53,460 nucleotides of DNA from Palsa-461 sp036844945. Its GTDB lineage: Bacteria > Actinomycetota > Acidimicrobiia > Acidimicrobiales > RAAP-2. The DNA lies in NCBI GenBank assembly GCA_036844945.1, contig DAIUEV010000018.1, positions 1 through 53,460 on the forward strand. Reading direction: 5' to 3'. Shown here in pieces: positions 1 through 6,698 of the stretch. Within the stretch, counting starts at the first letter, position 1. Each line of letters starts with the position of its first letter. The notes beneath the pieces were generated by a model. The model saw only the letters and a program-made list of their open reading frames with translations. It did no database searches and had not been told where the DNA came from. Made by a program: the position numbers and the translations under genes.

Positions 1-24
1 AGCCCCACCGACAACCCGTGGTGG

Positions 25-84
25 TTCCGATTGATCCCGGACGAAATAGTTCCGAGTGATCCTTTACGCAGTTTCGGGTGATCC
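25..84. repeat. Insertion-sequence end: three direct repeats of a 13-mer
   Basis: The motif TTCCGATTGATCC (25-37) recurs as TTCCGAGTGATCC (50-62) and TTTCGGGTGATCC (72-84), spaced 25 and 22 bases. The same motif occurs twice at 22-base spacing just before the IS481-family fragment at 2718-2754, and the flank at 85-134 resembles the flank at 2754-2798 (GACACC, then CCTCCGCTC, then GGTGGCC). I infer an orphan left end of a similar element whose transposase is gone. Spaced internal repeats are typical transposase-binding sites at IS ends. No gene is visible in 1-186. Confidence 0.5.
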
Positions 85-186
85 TTGACACCCCGGCCGT
101 CGGCCTCCGCTCTTGTCGAGCGGGGGAGGTGGCCAGGCAGGCAGTTAGGTGCAGCGATCCCAGCTATGAACAGCAGTTTTCCCGCT

Positions 187-987
187 TCAAGGACCGATCT
201 CGCGCTGAGCGGCGGACCGGCCCGTCCTGGACGCCACGTCCTCGATGGCGTCGGCAACTACCTCCGGGCAGCGAGACAGGATCTGTGTGTGGTTCGCCCG
301 AACCGTCCGGTATAGAGCGACGTTCGGGTTGCGCTCCGCAATCGCTTGGACCGTGCTCCGCATGGCCCGGCAGGATTCCTCCGTTGAGCCGTAGTGCTTG
401 CCAGTTCCAACCACGAAGTTCACTGGGCAGTTGAGCGCGTCGAAGTCCCTCTCCAGCGTGCTAAGCACGACCCGGAGTCCGATATTCATCTCAGCAGCCT
501 GCGCACCCGACATCCGCCCCGATCTGCCGAAGGCGGCCATGACAGCCATGACAGGCCCTAGCCTGCGGAAGATTTTCCTGGCCTGCTCTTTCTCTTCAGG
601 TGTTGGCGCCGCCGCGGGAAAGGCCCCGTCGATCAGGACAAGCGCTCGGACCACTTTGAGGTGGGTGGCGGCATAGCGCACTGCAAGAGCCGCTCCATGT
701 GACCACCCGACCAGAATTGGCTGGTCCAGACCCGCGCTTTCGACCACTGCGGCGACGTCGTCGAGGTCGGCATCGAATGAGTACAGAGGGGCCCGAGGAG
801 ATCGGCCCCGACCCCGTGCATCGAAGGTCACCGAGCGGTATCGGTTGCCTAGCTGATCGGCAATCGCGGTCCAGTCACGCTGGCTCCCAAATGCGCCATT
901 CAAGAACAGCAGCGCCGGCCCCTCAACTCCGTTGTCGGTGCCGTAGAGGGTGGTGTCGGATGCCTCAATCTGGATGGTGGCAGACAT
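187..987 (-). CDS. Alpha/beta-hydrolase fold protein
   Basis: This 266-residue protein has the usual single-domain alpha/beta-hydrolase length. Its nucleophile elbow is GWSHG (Ser96), an oxyanion-side LNGAFG motif lies near residues 29-34, DARGRGRS is near 56-63, and a late histidine (RANHTQIL) fits the catalytic His. The usual acid after strand 7 is not obvious. The substrate cannot be predicted; esterase or C-C hydrolase activity is possible. Its start codon shares one base with the stop of the upstream GbsR/MarR-type regulator (TGATG), so the two are almost certainly one translationally coupled operon under that regulator's control. It sits among mobile-element remnants, which suggests acquired cargo. 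Confidence 0.8.
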   Translation of the reverse strand: MSATIQIEASDTTLYGTDNGVEGPALLFLNGAFGSQRDWTAIADQLGNRYRSVTFDARGRGRSPRAPLYSFDADLDDVAAVVESAGLDQPILVGWSHGAALAVRYAATHLKVVRALVLIDGAFPAAAPTPEEKEQARKIFRRLGPVMAVMAAFGRSGRMSGAQAAEMNIGLRVVLSTLERDFDALNCPVNFVVGTGKHYGSTEESCRAMRSTVQAIAERNPNVALYRTVRANHTQILSRCPEVVADAIEDVASRTGRSAAQREIGP

Positions 988-1526
988 CAGTCGGTCCTTT
1001 CTCGGGGTGCTCCAGTTCTCTTCGGATGTTTCTCATGGGGCTTGTCGGCCTTGCGAAGTTGGGCCAGGTGCCGGCGGCGGTAGGCATCCCACTCCGGCCA
1101 TAGCTGGGGGATGCGCTCTGCCCAGAAGGCATAGAAGGCGTCAAGTTCCTCCAGCCGACGGCGGCGTTCCGGCGGCTCATCCGCCAGCGCGTCCAGTCCC
1201 TGTGCGATCAGCCCGCGGGCTGTGGCCGCTTCGGACTGGTCACGCAACTGGGCGTCCCAGGCCTCCGGACGGAGTCGGAACCGGTCCATTCGCTCGCCGC
1301 GGACCCGCAGGCGCTCGGCCAACCCGTAGCGCACCAGGGTGTTGGTGGCTCCGCTGATAGCCCCCGCGCTCGCCCCCAGGGCTTCAGCCAGATCCGCAGC
1401 GGTCTGCTCGGGGGGATCGCAAACCAGGAGCCAGCCGAGAACGCGCCCGGTCATGGCCGGGAACCCATAGCTCTTGGCCAACCAAACTCCAGCCGAGTCC
1501 ACGAGGCCCCAGAGCTTCGAGTTCAT
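987..1526 (-). CDS. GbsR/MarR-type winged-helix transcriptional regulator
   Basis: This 179-residue protein begins with a helix containing SAGVWLAKSYGFPAMTGRV, followed by a winged-helix region (TAADLAEALGASAGAISGAT, then LVRYGLAERL with a basic wing). The C-terminal half is helical and charged, with a tryptophan- and arginine-rich dimerisation part. This is the layout of GbsR-like MarR regulators. I chose the ATG at 1526; an in-frame TTG at 1535 is possible but lies almost in the -10 box. It is followed with a one-base overlap by the hydrolase gene, so it probably controls that gene and itself. The ligand is unknown. Confidence 0.8.
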   Translation of the reverse strand: MNSKLWGLVDSAGVWLAKSYGFPAMTGRVLGWLLVCDPPEQTAADLAEALGASAGAISGATNTLVRYGLAERLRVRGERMDRFRLRPEAWDAQLRDQSEAATARGLIAQGLDALADEPPERRRRLEELDAFYAFWAERIPQLWPEWDAYRRRHLAQLRKADKPHEKHPKRTGAPRERTD

Positions 1527-1535
1527 AGTCTTCAA

Positions 1536-1563
1536 TATTTACGAAATCGTCCGAAAATGTCAA
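1536..1563 (-). promoter_or_regulatory. Promoter of the GbsR-type regulator/hydrolase operon
   Basis: Read on the minus strand, a perfect -35 box TTGACA (1563-1558) is followed after 16 bases by TAAATA (1541-1536). The ATG at 1526 lies only 9 bases beyond the -10 box, so the transcript should be leaderless or have a 1-3 base leader; no ribosome site is visible. The spacer holds two direct TTTCG repeats, a possible operator. The -35 box lies about 14 bases from the edge of the IS256-type remnant. Confidence 0.6.
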
Positions 1564-1576
1564 CGGGTTTGGTACT

Positions 1577-1705
1577 AGAGGCGAGCAGCACGACGAGTGG
1601 GCGGTGGCCAAGCGCCGCTACTTGGCAGAGGAATCCATGGCGCTGCTCGAGGCCGTGGTCGACGAACTCGAGAACCAGGCGGTGCCGCTGGCGATGACCG
1701 CATGA
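1577..1705 (+). pseudogene. C-terminal remnant of an IS256 (Mutator) family transposase
   Basis: In frame from about 1577 to the TGA at 1703-1705 the sequence encodes GEQHDEWAVAKRRYLAEES and ends MTA. The motif DEWAVAKRRY is the hallmark end of IS256/Mutator transposases. Only about 40 of the usual ~400 residues remain and there is no start. The rest, including the DDE residues, is missing. It separates the hydrolase operon from the toxin-antitoxin pair and marks a past insertion or deletion. Bases 1706-1772 show nothing definite. Confidence 0.75.
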
Positions 1706-1772
1706 AACACCGTTCGATGTCGAGGCTCAGTTCGGTGTTCGACTTACACCTCTCGGCGGGAGGCGATCAGGC

Positions 1773-1806
1773 TTGAATACGGAAGCTCACATGCTACCAT
1801 GTAGCA
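1773..1806 (+). promoter_or_regulatory. Toxin-antitoxin promoter with palindromic operator
   Basis: TTGAAT (1773-1778) and TACCAT (1795-1800) are 16 bases apart and serve as plausible -35 and -10 boxes. A perfect inverted repeat, TGCTAC-CAT-GTAGCA (1792-1806), covers the -10 box and ends one base before the ATG at 1808. Phd/YefM antitoxins autorepress by binding palindromes like this. No Shine-Dalgarno sequence fits, so a leaderless mRNA is likely. Confidence 0.65.
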
Positions 1807-1807
1807 C

Positions 1808-2074
1808 ATGGAACGGATTGGGGTCCGGGAGCTTCGTCAACACGCCAGCCGCTACCTCGCCCGAGTTGCGACGGGGGAAACGATTGAGGTGACTGATCGA
1901 GGGCGGCCCGTCGCGCTCCTCGTTCCTACCCATGAGGACCGGTGGCAGGACCTTGTGACCAGTGGTCTTGTTCTCGCCGCTACCGGTGAGGGCGATGTAA
2001 TCGATGACGCACCACAGGACTACGGCATCGACGCATCCGGTCGGCTGGCAGCGATGCGTGATCAAGAGCGATGA
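1808..2074 (+). CDS. Antitoxin of the Phd/YefM type (VapB role)
   Basis: This 88-residue protein opens with MERIGVRELRQHASRYLARV and then GETIEVTDRGRPVALLVP, the conserved N-terminal DNA-binding and dimerisation fold of Phd/YefM antitoxins. The C-terminal part (acidic, ending MRDQER) should be the toxin-binding tail. It overlaps the PIN-toxin gene by four bases (ATGA), the classic toxin-antitoxin arrangement that makes antitoxin first. Known relatives bind their own operator and neutralise the partner; the palindrome just upstream fits autorepression. Confidence 0.9.
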   Translation: MERIGVRELRQHASRYLARVATGETIEVTDRGRPVALLVPTHEDRWQDLVTSGLVLAATGEGDVIDDAPQDYGIDASGRLAAMRDQER

Positions 2075-2469
2075 GGCTCTACCTCGACTCGTCCGCTTTG
2101 GTGAAACTCGTCCAAAGAGAGACCGAGTCCAACGCCCTACGACGGTTCCTCCGTCGTCACCGTTCTGACCAGCTCGTGACGAGCGCGCTTGCGCGAGTGG
2201 AGGTGGTCAGAGCGGTCCTCATCGGCGGACCAGGGGCGCTCGCTCAGGCACGCCGTCAACTCTCGCGACTCGACCAGATCCTGCTGGGTCCCGAGATCCT
2301 CGATCGCGCCGCGATGTTGGCCCCGCACATCCAGTTGCGCAGCCTTGACGCGATCCACCTCGCAGCGGCACAGGTTGTCGGCGCGGACCTACGAGCTGTC
2401 GTTACCTACGACCATCGGATGGCGGACGCCGCGCAGAACCTTGGGCTAACGGTTGAGGGGCCAGTCTGA
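2071..2469 (+). CDS. vapC: PIN-domain toxin ribonuclease (VapC type)
   Basis: This 132-residue protein has a complete PIN domain. The four acidic metal ligands are visible as Asp6 (YLDSSALVK), Glu44 (ARVEVVRA), Asp93 (SLDAIHLAAA) and Asp114 (VTYDHRMAD). VapC toxins are Mg-dependent endoribonucleases that cut tRNA or rRNA; the target here cannot be told. All catalytic positions are intact, so the toxin should be active. Its start overlaps the antitoxin stop, and the pair lies between transposase debris, consistent with a mobile addiction module. Confidence 0.92.
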   Translation: MRLYLDSSALVKLVQRETESNALRRFLRRHRSDQLVTSALARVEVVRAVLIGGPGALAQARRQLSRLDQILLGPEILDRAAMLAPHIQLRSLDAIHLAAAQVVGADLRAVVTYDHRMADAAQNLGLTVEGPV

Positions 2470-2590
2470 ACGTAACTCGCCTCGATCGCGACGATGTGTC
2501 TGTCCCAACAATCAGGTCCCAGTCGGTCCGTGTCCATCCTTAGTCGTTCTTTTCGCTTTGGCCTCAAGGACGTTTCACTTGGGGAAACGG

Positions 2591-2678
2591 CACCACCTGG
2601 GACGCAGTGAGACCAATCGAGGGGATCTTGACCGATCTGATAATGCTGAGGTCGCAAGTTCGATTCCAGCTAGCCCCA
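2591..2678 (+). repeat. tRNA-3'-end-like repeat, copy 1 (possible att site)
   Basis: This 88-base block matches 4260-4347 with 76 identical positions and no gaps. Its last 30 bases look like a tRNA 3' half: a T-loop TTCGATT and an acceptor-like TAGCCCC followed by A. Here the T-stem is damaged (GCAAG against CCAGC). No anticodon arm can be folded, so it is not a functional tRNA. The surrounding 2470-2717 has no other recognisable gene. Confidence 0.55.
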
Positions 2679-2717
2679 GTCAGAAGAGCGTGAGTTCGGC
2701 TGATGGCGGACATTTCG

Positions 2718-2754
2718 TGTTCGGGTGATCCCCGTCACGTGTTCGGTTGATGCC
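2718..2754. repeat. IS481-type element end with paired direct repeats
   Basis: TGTTCGGGTGATCC (2718-2731) and TGTTCGGTTGATGCC (2740-2754) are direct repeats at 22-base spacing immediately upstream of the IS481-type transposase fragment. They carry the same core as the repeats at 25-84. They are best read as the left end of the element. Confidence 0.55.
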
Positions 2755-2812
2755 CGACACCTGCCCACCATCCTCCGCTCGCGGCGGAGGGGGTGGCCCA
2801 GTACTCAGGGAT

Positions 2813-3042
2813 CTCAGCAAGGTGGAACAACGCTACGAAGCCGTCTTCGGGGTCATTCGAGACGGACTCCGGGTGACCGAGGCCATCGGGGTGGGACGCC
2901 AGACCGTGCACGTCGGGCTGGCCCGTTACGAGGCCGAGGGACTCGGAGGGCTTGAAGAGCGCTCCCAAGGCCCAGGTCATCGCCGCTCCAGATGCCGGCG
3001 GCCAATGAGGCACGAGTCCTCGAGCTGCGCCGCAGGCGCAGT
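2813..3042 (+). pseudogene. Frameshifted, truncated IS481-family transposase
   Basis: The first frame reads LSKVEQRYEAVFGVIRDG, then GVGRQTVHVGLARYEAEGL, the helix-turn-helix N-terminus of IS481 transposases, with about five residues missing between TEA and IGVGR. Near 2978 the reading shifts to another frame that continues as SPLQMPAANEARVLELRR, again matching the family. The match stops at about 3042, where the promoter of the TetR gene begins. The whole DDE catalytic core is absent, so this is a dead fragment. Confidence 0.8.
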
Positions 3043-3047
3043 ATCTC

Positions 3048-3076
3048 TAGACAACAAACCGACTAGTCGGTATATT
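3048..3076 (+). promoter_or_regulatory. TetR-gene promoter with embedded operator palindrome
   Basis: TAGACA (3048-3053), a 17-base spacer and TATATT (3071-3076) form a strong promoter. The spacer is filled by the perfect 14-base palindrome ACCGACTAGTCGGT (3058-3071), typical of TetR-family operators. The ATG at 3083 lies 7 bases after the -10 box, predicting a leaderless transcript and tight autorepression. Confidence 0.75.
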
Positions 3077-3082
3077 TAGGAC

Positions 3083-3850
3083 ATGGCGCCGCCGCGGCCC
3101 CGGCAAGAGCGAGCCGCGCGGACCCGGGCCCACATCGTCAACACGGCCGCAGTCGCTTTCGCCGAACACGGCTTCGACGGTGTCTCGCTCAACGACATCG
3201 TCTCCGCCAGCGGAATCAGCAAGGGCGCCTTCTACTTCCACTTCTCCTCCAAGGAGGAGCTCGCGCTCGCCGCGTTCCGTGCCAAGCAGCAGGAGATGTT
3301 GTCGAGACTCCGGACTCAACCGACCAAGTCGAGCCGCGCCGATCTGATCGTGTCGTCAATGCGCAGGCGCGCCCAGCTGATCCGAGAGGATCCCTCCTTC
3401 CGCTGCATATCCCGGCTGGGGGCGCAGTTCAATCTGCAAGCGGCCCCAGGATCCGTCTACTCCTCATACCTCGCGGAGGCGATCGGTAGCATCGCCGAGC
3501 TGATAAGAGACGGCCAGCGCGTTGGCGAGTTCCGAGCCGATCTCGACCCCGATGCGGCTGCCCGGGTCGTCTTCGCCGGCGCCGTCGGGATCGACTCGCT
3601 GTCGCAACTCTCCTCGGGAGGGAAGGACCTCGAGAGCCGGATCGACGAGCTCACCGACCTGGTGCTGCGCGGACTCCTGAAAACGAACCAGAGGACGCGA
3701 CCGCGTCGAAACGACAGAGGGGACCACTGTGATGGACCCGCGGGTTCGAGCCGATCCCCCGGCCCGGACCCTGCCCAACGTCTGGCCGAGATCGATCATC
3801 CAAGCAATCCCCGCGTGACGAGGCGCGGCAAGAAGGAGGCCGGACGGTGA
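3083..3850 (+). CDS. TetR-family transcriptional regulator
   Basis: This 255-residue protein has an N-terminal TetR helix-turn-helix (RTRAHIVNTAAVAFAEHGF, then SLNDIVSASGISKGAFYFHF, residues about 14-60) resembling gamma-butyrolactone-receptor-like regulators, followed by a helical ligand-binding domain to about residue 200. The last ~50 residues are basic, proline-rich and low complexity, unlike the family; they may be read-through into former non-coding DNA. The gene ends in a four-base GTGA overlap with a small membrane-protein gene, so the two are co-translated. The palindrome in its own promoter suggests autorepression. The inducer is unknown. Confidence 0.88.
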   Translation: MAPPRPRQERAARTRAHIVNTAAVAFAEHGFDGVSLNDIVSASGISKGAFYFHFSSKEELALAAFRAKQQEMLSRLRTQPTKSSRADLIVSSMRRRAQLIREDPSFRCISRLGAQFNLQAAPGSVYSSYLAEAIGSIAELIRDGQRVGEFRADLDPDAAARVVFAGAVGIDSLSQLSSGGKDLESRIDELTDLVLRGLLKTNQRTRPRRNDRGDHCDGPAGSSRSPGPDPAQRLAEIDHPSNPRVTRRGKKEAGR

Positions 3851-4236
3851 GGGATTGGATGTATGCGGTCGGAGGCTTCTATGTGCTGCTCGGCGCGCGT
3901 TTCCTGCCGGCCATCAACGGCAGACAAGTTCTCCGCATGCTGCCGGCCTGGACGGCACCACGCGACACTGTCGAATTCAAGGCGCTGGTCGACTGGCAGT
4001 GGTGCTTCGGCCTGGATCTCTTCGCCATCGGGGTGGTGGCGATCGTGGCCGCTGCCGTCGGTTCGGCGGAAGGGTGTCGTTATGTGGTCTGGGTCATCGC
4101 GGCACGCGAGGCGTTCGGGGGCATCCTCCCGGACGCGTGGCTCATCATCCGCGGTTACACGTTCCGGTCGTTCTACGCCGGGTTCATTGTCGTCCACGCT
4201 GCGATCATCGCCAGCGGGCTCGCGGTCATCCACTAG
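3847..4236 (+). CDS. Small integral membrane protein, function unknown
   Basis: This 129-residue protein has about four hydrophobic segments, among them VGGFYVLLGARFLP, LDLFAIGVVAIVAAAVG and FIVVHAAIIASGLAVI, with charged loops. I do not recognise a family. It starts with GTG overlapping the TetR stop by four bases, so it is probably the TetR protein's regulated target, as with many TetR-linked efflux or stress membrane proteins, although four short helices are too few for a typical exporter. Its end lies only about 23 bases before the second tRNA-like repeat, so it appears to be cargo of that segment. Confidence 0.7.
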   Translation: MRDWMYAVGGFYVLLGARFLPAINGRQVLRMLPAWTAPRDTVEFKALVDWQWCFGLDLFAIGVVAIVAAAVGSAEGCRYVVWVIAAREAFGGILPDAWLIIRGYTFRSFYAGFIVVHAAIIASGLAVIH

Positions 4237-4259
4237 TCGCCGTTCGCAGTTAGTGACGA

Positions 4260-4347
4260 CACCGCCTGGGACGCAGCGACACCAACCGAGAGGATCCCGA
4301 CCGATCGGATAGTGCTGAGGTCGCTGGTTCGATTCCAGCTACCCCCA
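4260..4347 (+). repeat. tRNA-3'-end-like repeat, copy 2 (possible att site)
   Basis: This block is 76/88 identical to 2591-2678 without gaps. This copy has a perfect five-pair T-stem (GCTGG / CCAGC around TTCGATT) and an acceptor-like TACCCCC plus A, but no matching anticodon or D arms, so it is a tRNA or tmRNA 3' fragment and not a tRNA gene. Direct repeats of tRNA 3' ends are the usual scars of integrase-mediated insertion. Bases 4348-4419 hold nothing else recognisable. Confidence 0.55.
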
Positions 4348-4419
4348 CTTACATTCCAGTCAAGAAGCGCGCCCAGGATGCCGCTGACGAACCCGCAGTC
4401 CGCGTACTGGCGTTCCTCC

Positions 4420-6483
4420 TCAGGCGGAGAAGCAGCAACGAGCGCGACCTTCGGACTTCGCTTGATACATGGCGTTGTCGGCACGCCTGAGAAGCGAGTC
4501 CCCGGTATCGCCTGTTTGTGCCAATGCGACGCCAATGCTGGCAGTGATCTGCACCATCGTTCCGGCAACGGCGATCGGTCGTTCGAGATTCTCCAAGATG
4601 CGGCCCACCACAGTTTCGAGGTCAACTCGCGTCGCCCGAGGCATGAGAATGACGAATTCATCTCCACCGAGTCGGCCGACGCTGTCCCCGGCACGCAATG
4701 TGGCCTGCAAGCGCACGCTTGCCTCGACCAGTACGACATCTCCAGCACGGTGGCCGAGCTCGTCGTTGACCCGCTTGAAGTGATCGAGGTCGACGAACAA
4801 GTAGGCGACAGAGGTGCCGTCCCGCCCAGCATTGGCAAGAGCCTTGTTGACCACCTCCTCGAACAACCGTGAGTTCGGGAGATCGGTGAGGGGATCATGA
4901 CCTGCTTGGTGGCGAATCTCGTCAAGCAACCCTGCGTTGTCGAAGGCGGTTGCAGCGATGCTGGCGATGCCGTCGAGGCGAGATCTGCCGGTGCTCTGCG
5001 TCGTCGCGTCTAGCGCGCGGTAGTCCACCTCCACCGCCAACATCGCGAGGAGCCTGCCCCTTGCGACGACCGGAACTACGATGCCGGCCTCGAACCCCGC
5101 TACCTTCGAGATCTCTCCAAACCCCGTGGGCCCAACCGGCCCGCTAAAGGCGATCGGAGTTGGGTTGCTGGTCATGGAGTCCAACACGAAACGATCGATA
5201 CCAATGCGCTCGAACCCATCGGCACGTCTTCGCGCCGACCCTTGCGGATCCGAACTGGCCCGTCCCTGACAGACGAACATGGCGTCGTTGGGCTCGAAGA
5301 CAAAGACCGCCGCCTGACAGCAGTCGGCGACATCCAACAGCGCCTGCGCCAGGCGCTCGGCCACAGCTTGCACGGTTCCCACCTCCGACAGAGCAGTCGC
5401 CAAGTCGAAGAGCGCTCCAAGGGTTTCGGCCCGTTCTCTTGCCTCACCGAGTGCCGCAGCCGTGTCCAACGCCGCAGCAGCATGACCCGCATAGGCCAAG
5501 AAGAGTTTTTGTTCTTCTGGAAGGAAGCGGTATCTCTCTGGATACAGCGCCGCGATTCGACCGTAGTTATGTGCAGAGGAGGTCACATCGACGATGAGTC
5601 GTGAGCCGGCGTGATCGTCGAGCGGGTCTGCAAGAACCTCATCGGCGATTTTGGCCACCTCGTTCGGTTGAAGCCCGACGTGGTGAATCCTGAGAAGACT
5701 CTCCCGGGGGAGCCGGACCGCCAGAAGGAACTGCGGTGCACGGATGGCCACACCGGCACGCTCAATGATCAACTGAAGGGCTTCATCGACATCTGCCACC
5801 GAGGCCAGCTCAGACGCCATCTGCTCGAGAGCCTCGAAACGAGTTGTGAGGGCGGTGATCTGTGTCCTCATGAACTGGACTTGTGCGGCCAGATCGGCGG
5901 CGGTGTTCGGATCCCAGCTCACCTGATAGAGGCAGTGTCGATCGCCACGTCTCTGGCACTCGGTCTCGAGCACCGTTGCCGGCGCCATCCCGAATATGGT
6001 CGGGACCCCCGAGAGCACGCCGGCCGTGTAATCACAAAACAGTTGATCCCGCTTGATGTGTTCCTTGGTCTGGGCCACCACCACCCCATGGCGCTCGTCA
6101 ACTTCGACGCACTCCATGGTCGTGATGGTCGACTGCTTCGTGGCCACCTCCGAGATGAGCCGCAACACCTCCCCGGGGTGCTCCATGGACCGAAGGAGTT
6201 CCAGGACCCCAGAAGAGGAGTATCGGCTGAAGAGCGCCTCACCGACACTGCGACCAAGACCCCGATCATTCAACAGCTTCGCCGCTGAGGCAAAGAGCCT
6301 GCGGGTCTCCTCGTAGCCGCTCCAGTTGTTGGGGTCCTCGAGCTCGCTTGGCGTTCGAGACTCGCCTGCCTCCTGAAGGAGCCTGAGCACTGACGCGTCA
6401 CCACCCATCCGACGCACGTGTGCCAAGAGCGCGCCAACGATCGAATTGCTCAATTCGCGCGGCGAACTCTGAGACGAAGCCAC
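4420..6483 (-). CDS. Diguanylate cyclase with V4R-like and two GAF sensor domains
   Basis: This 687-residue protein makes c-di-GMP. The C-terminal GGDEF domain (about residues 525-685) has an intact RLGGDEFVIL active site, and RAGD exactly five residues upstream is the inhibitory I-site, so product inhibition is expected. Two GAF-like domains occupy about 200-350 and 360-510. The N-terminal ~185 residues contain DYTAGVLSGV and ETECQRRGDRHCLYQV, a pattern seen in V4R/heme-NO-binding-like sensor domains, with a CX8C spacing that could bind a metal or small molecule. There are no membrane segments, so it is cytosolic. It is transcribed divergently from the P450 gene. No EAL domain is present. 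Confidence 0.88.
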   Translation of the reverse strand: MASSQSSPRELSNSIVGALLAHVRRMGGDASVLRLLQEAGESRTPSELEDPNNWSGYEETRRLFASAAKLLNDRGLGRSVGEALFSRYSSSGVLELLRSMEHPGEVLRLISEVATKQSTITTMECVEVDERHGVVVAQTKEHIKRDQLFCDYTAGVLSGVPTIFGMAPATVLETECQRRGDRHCLYQVSWDPNTAADLAAQVQFMRTQITALTTRFEALEQMASELASVADVDEALQLIIERAGVAIRAPQFLLAVRLPRESLLRIHHVGLQPNEVAKIADEVLADPLDDHAGSRLIVDVTSSAHNYGRIAALYPERYRFLPEEQKLFLAYAGHAAAALDTAAALGEARERAETLGALFDLATALSEVGTVQAVAERLAQALLDVADCCQAAVFVFEPNDAMFVCQGRASSDPQGSARRRADGFERIGIDRFVLDSMTSNPTPIAFSGPVGPTGFGEISKVAGFEAGIVVPVVARGRLLAMLAVEVDYRALDATTQSTGRSRLDGIASIAATAFDNAGLLDEIRHQAGHDPLTDLPNSRLFEEVVNKALANAGRDGTSVAYLFVDLDHFKRVNDELGHRAGDVVLVEASVRLQATLRAGDSVGRLGGDEFVILMPRATRVDLETVVGRILENLERPIAVAGTMVQITASIGVALAQTGDTGDSLLRRADNAMYQAKSEGRARCCFSA

Positions 6484-6698
6484 CGATGAACTCTATTCGG
6501 TCGAGGGATTTGACTTGAGTCTTTTCGCTGGTAGAGAGGCGATTGGGAAGGCCAGCGAGAGCCTGGCGCGAGGTGGTTCGAAGGCGGGGTCGTGGTGAAC
6601 TACCCAGAGACTTCACGGCTCTGCGCCGACGAGTCCGCGTCGTGAGGACAGCGACGACTGCTACCTTCGCGGTCCACAGACGGTCCGGGAGACTCGCA

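Noticed and set aside
2591..4347. The two 88-base repeats as functional tRNA genes
   Set aside because: Only the T arm and 3' acceptor side can be drawn; no anticodon or D arm forms in either copy.
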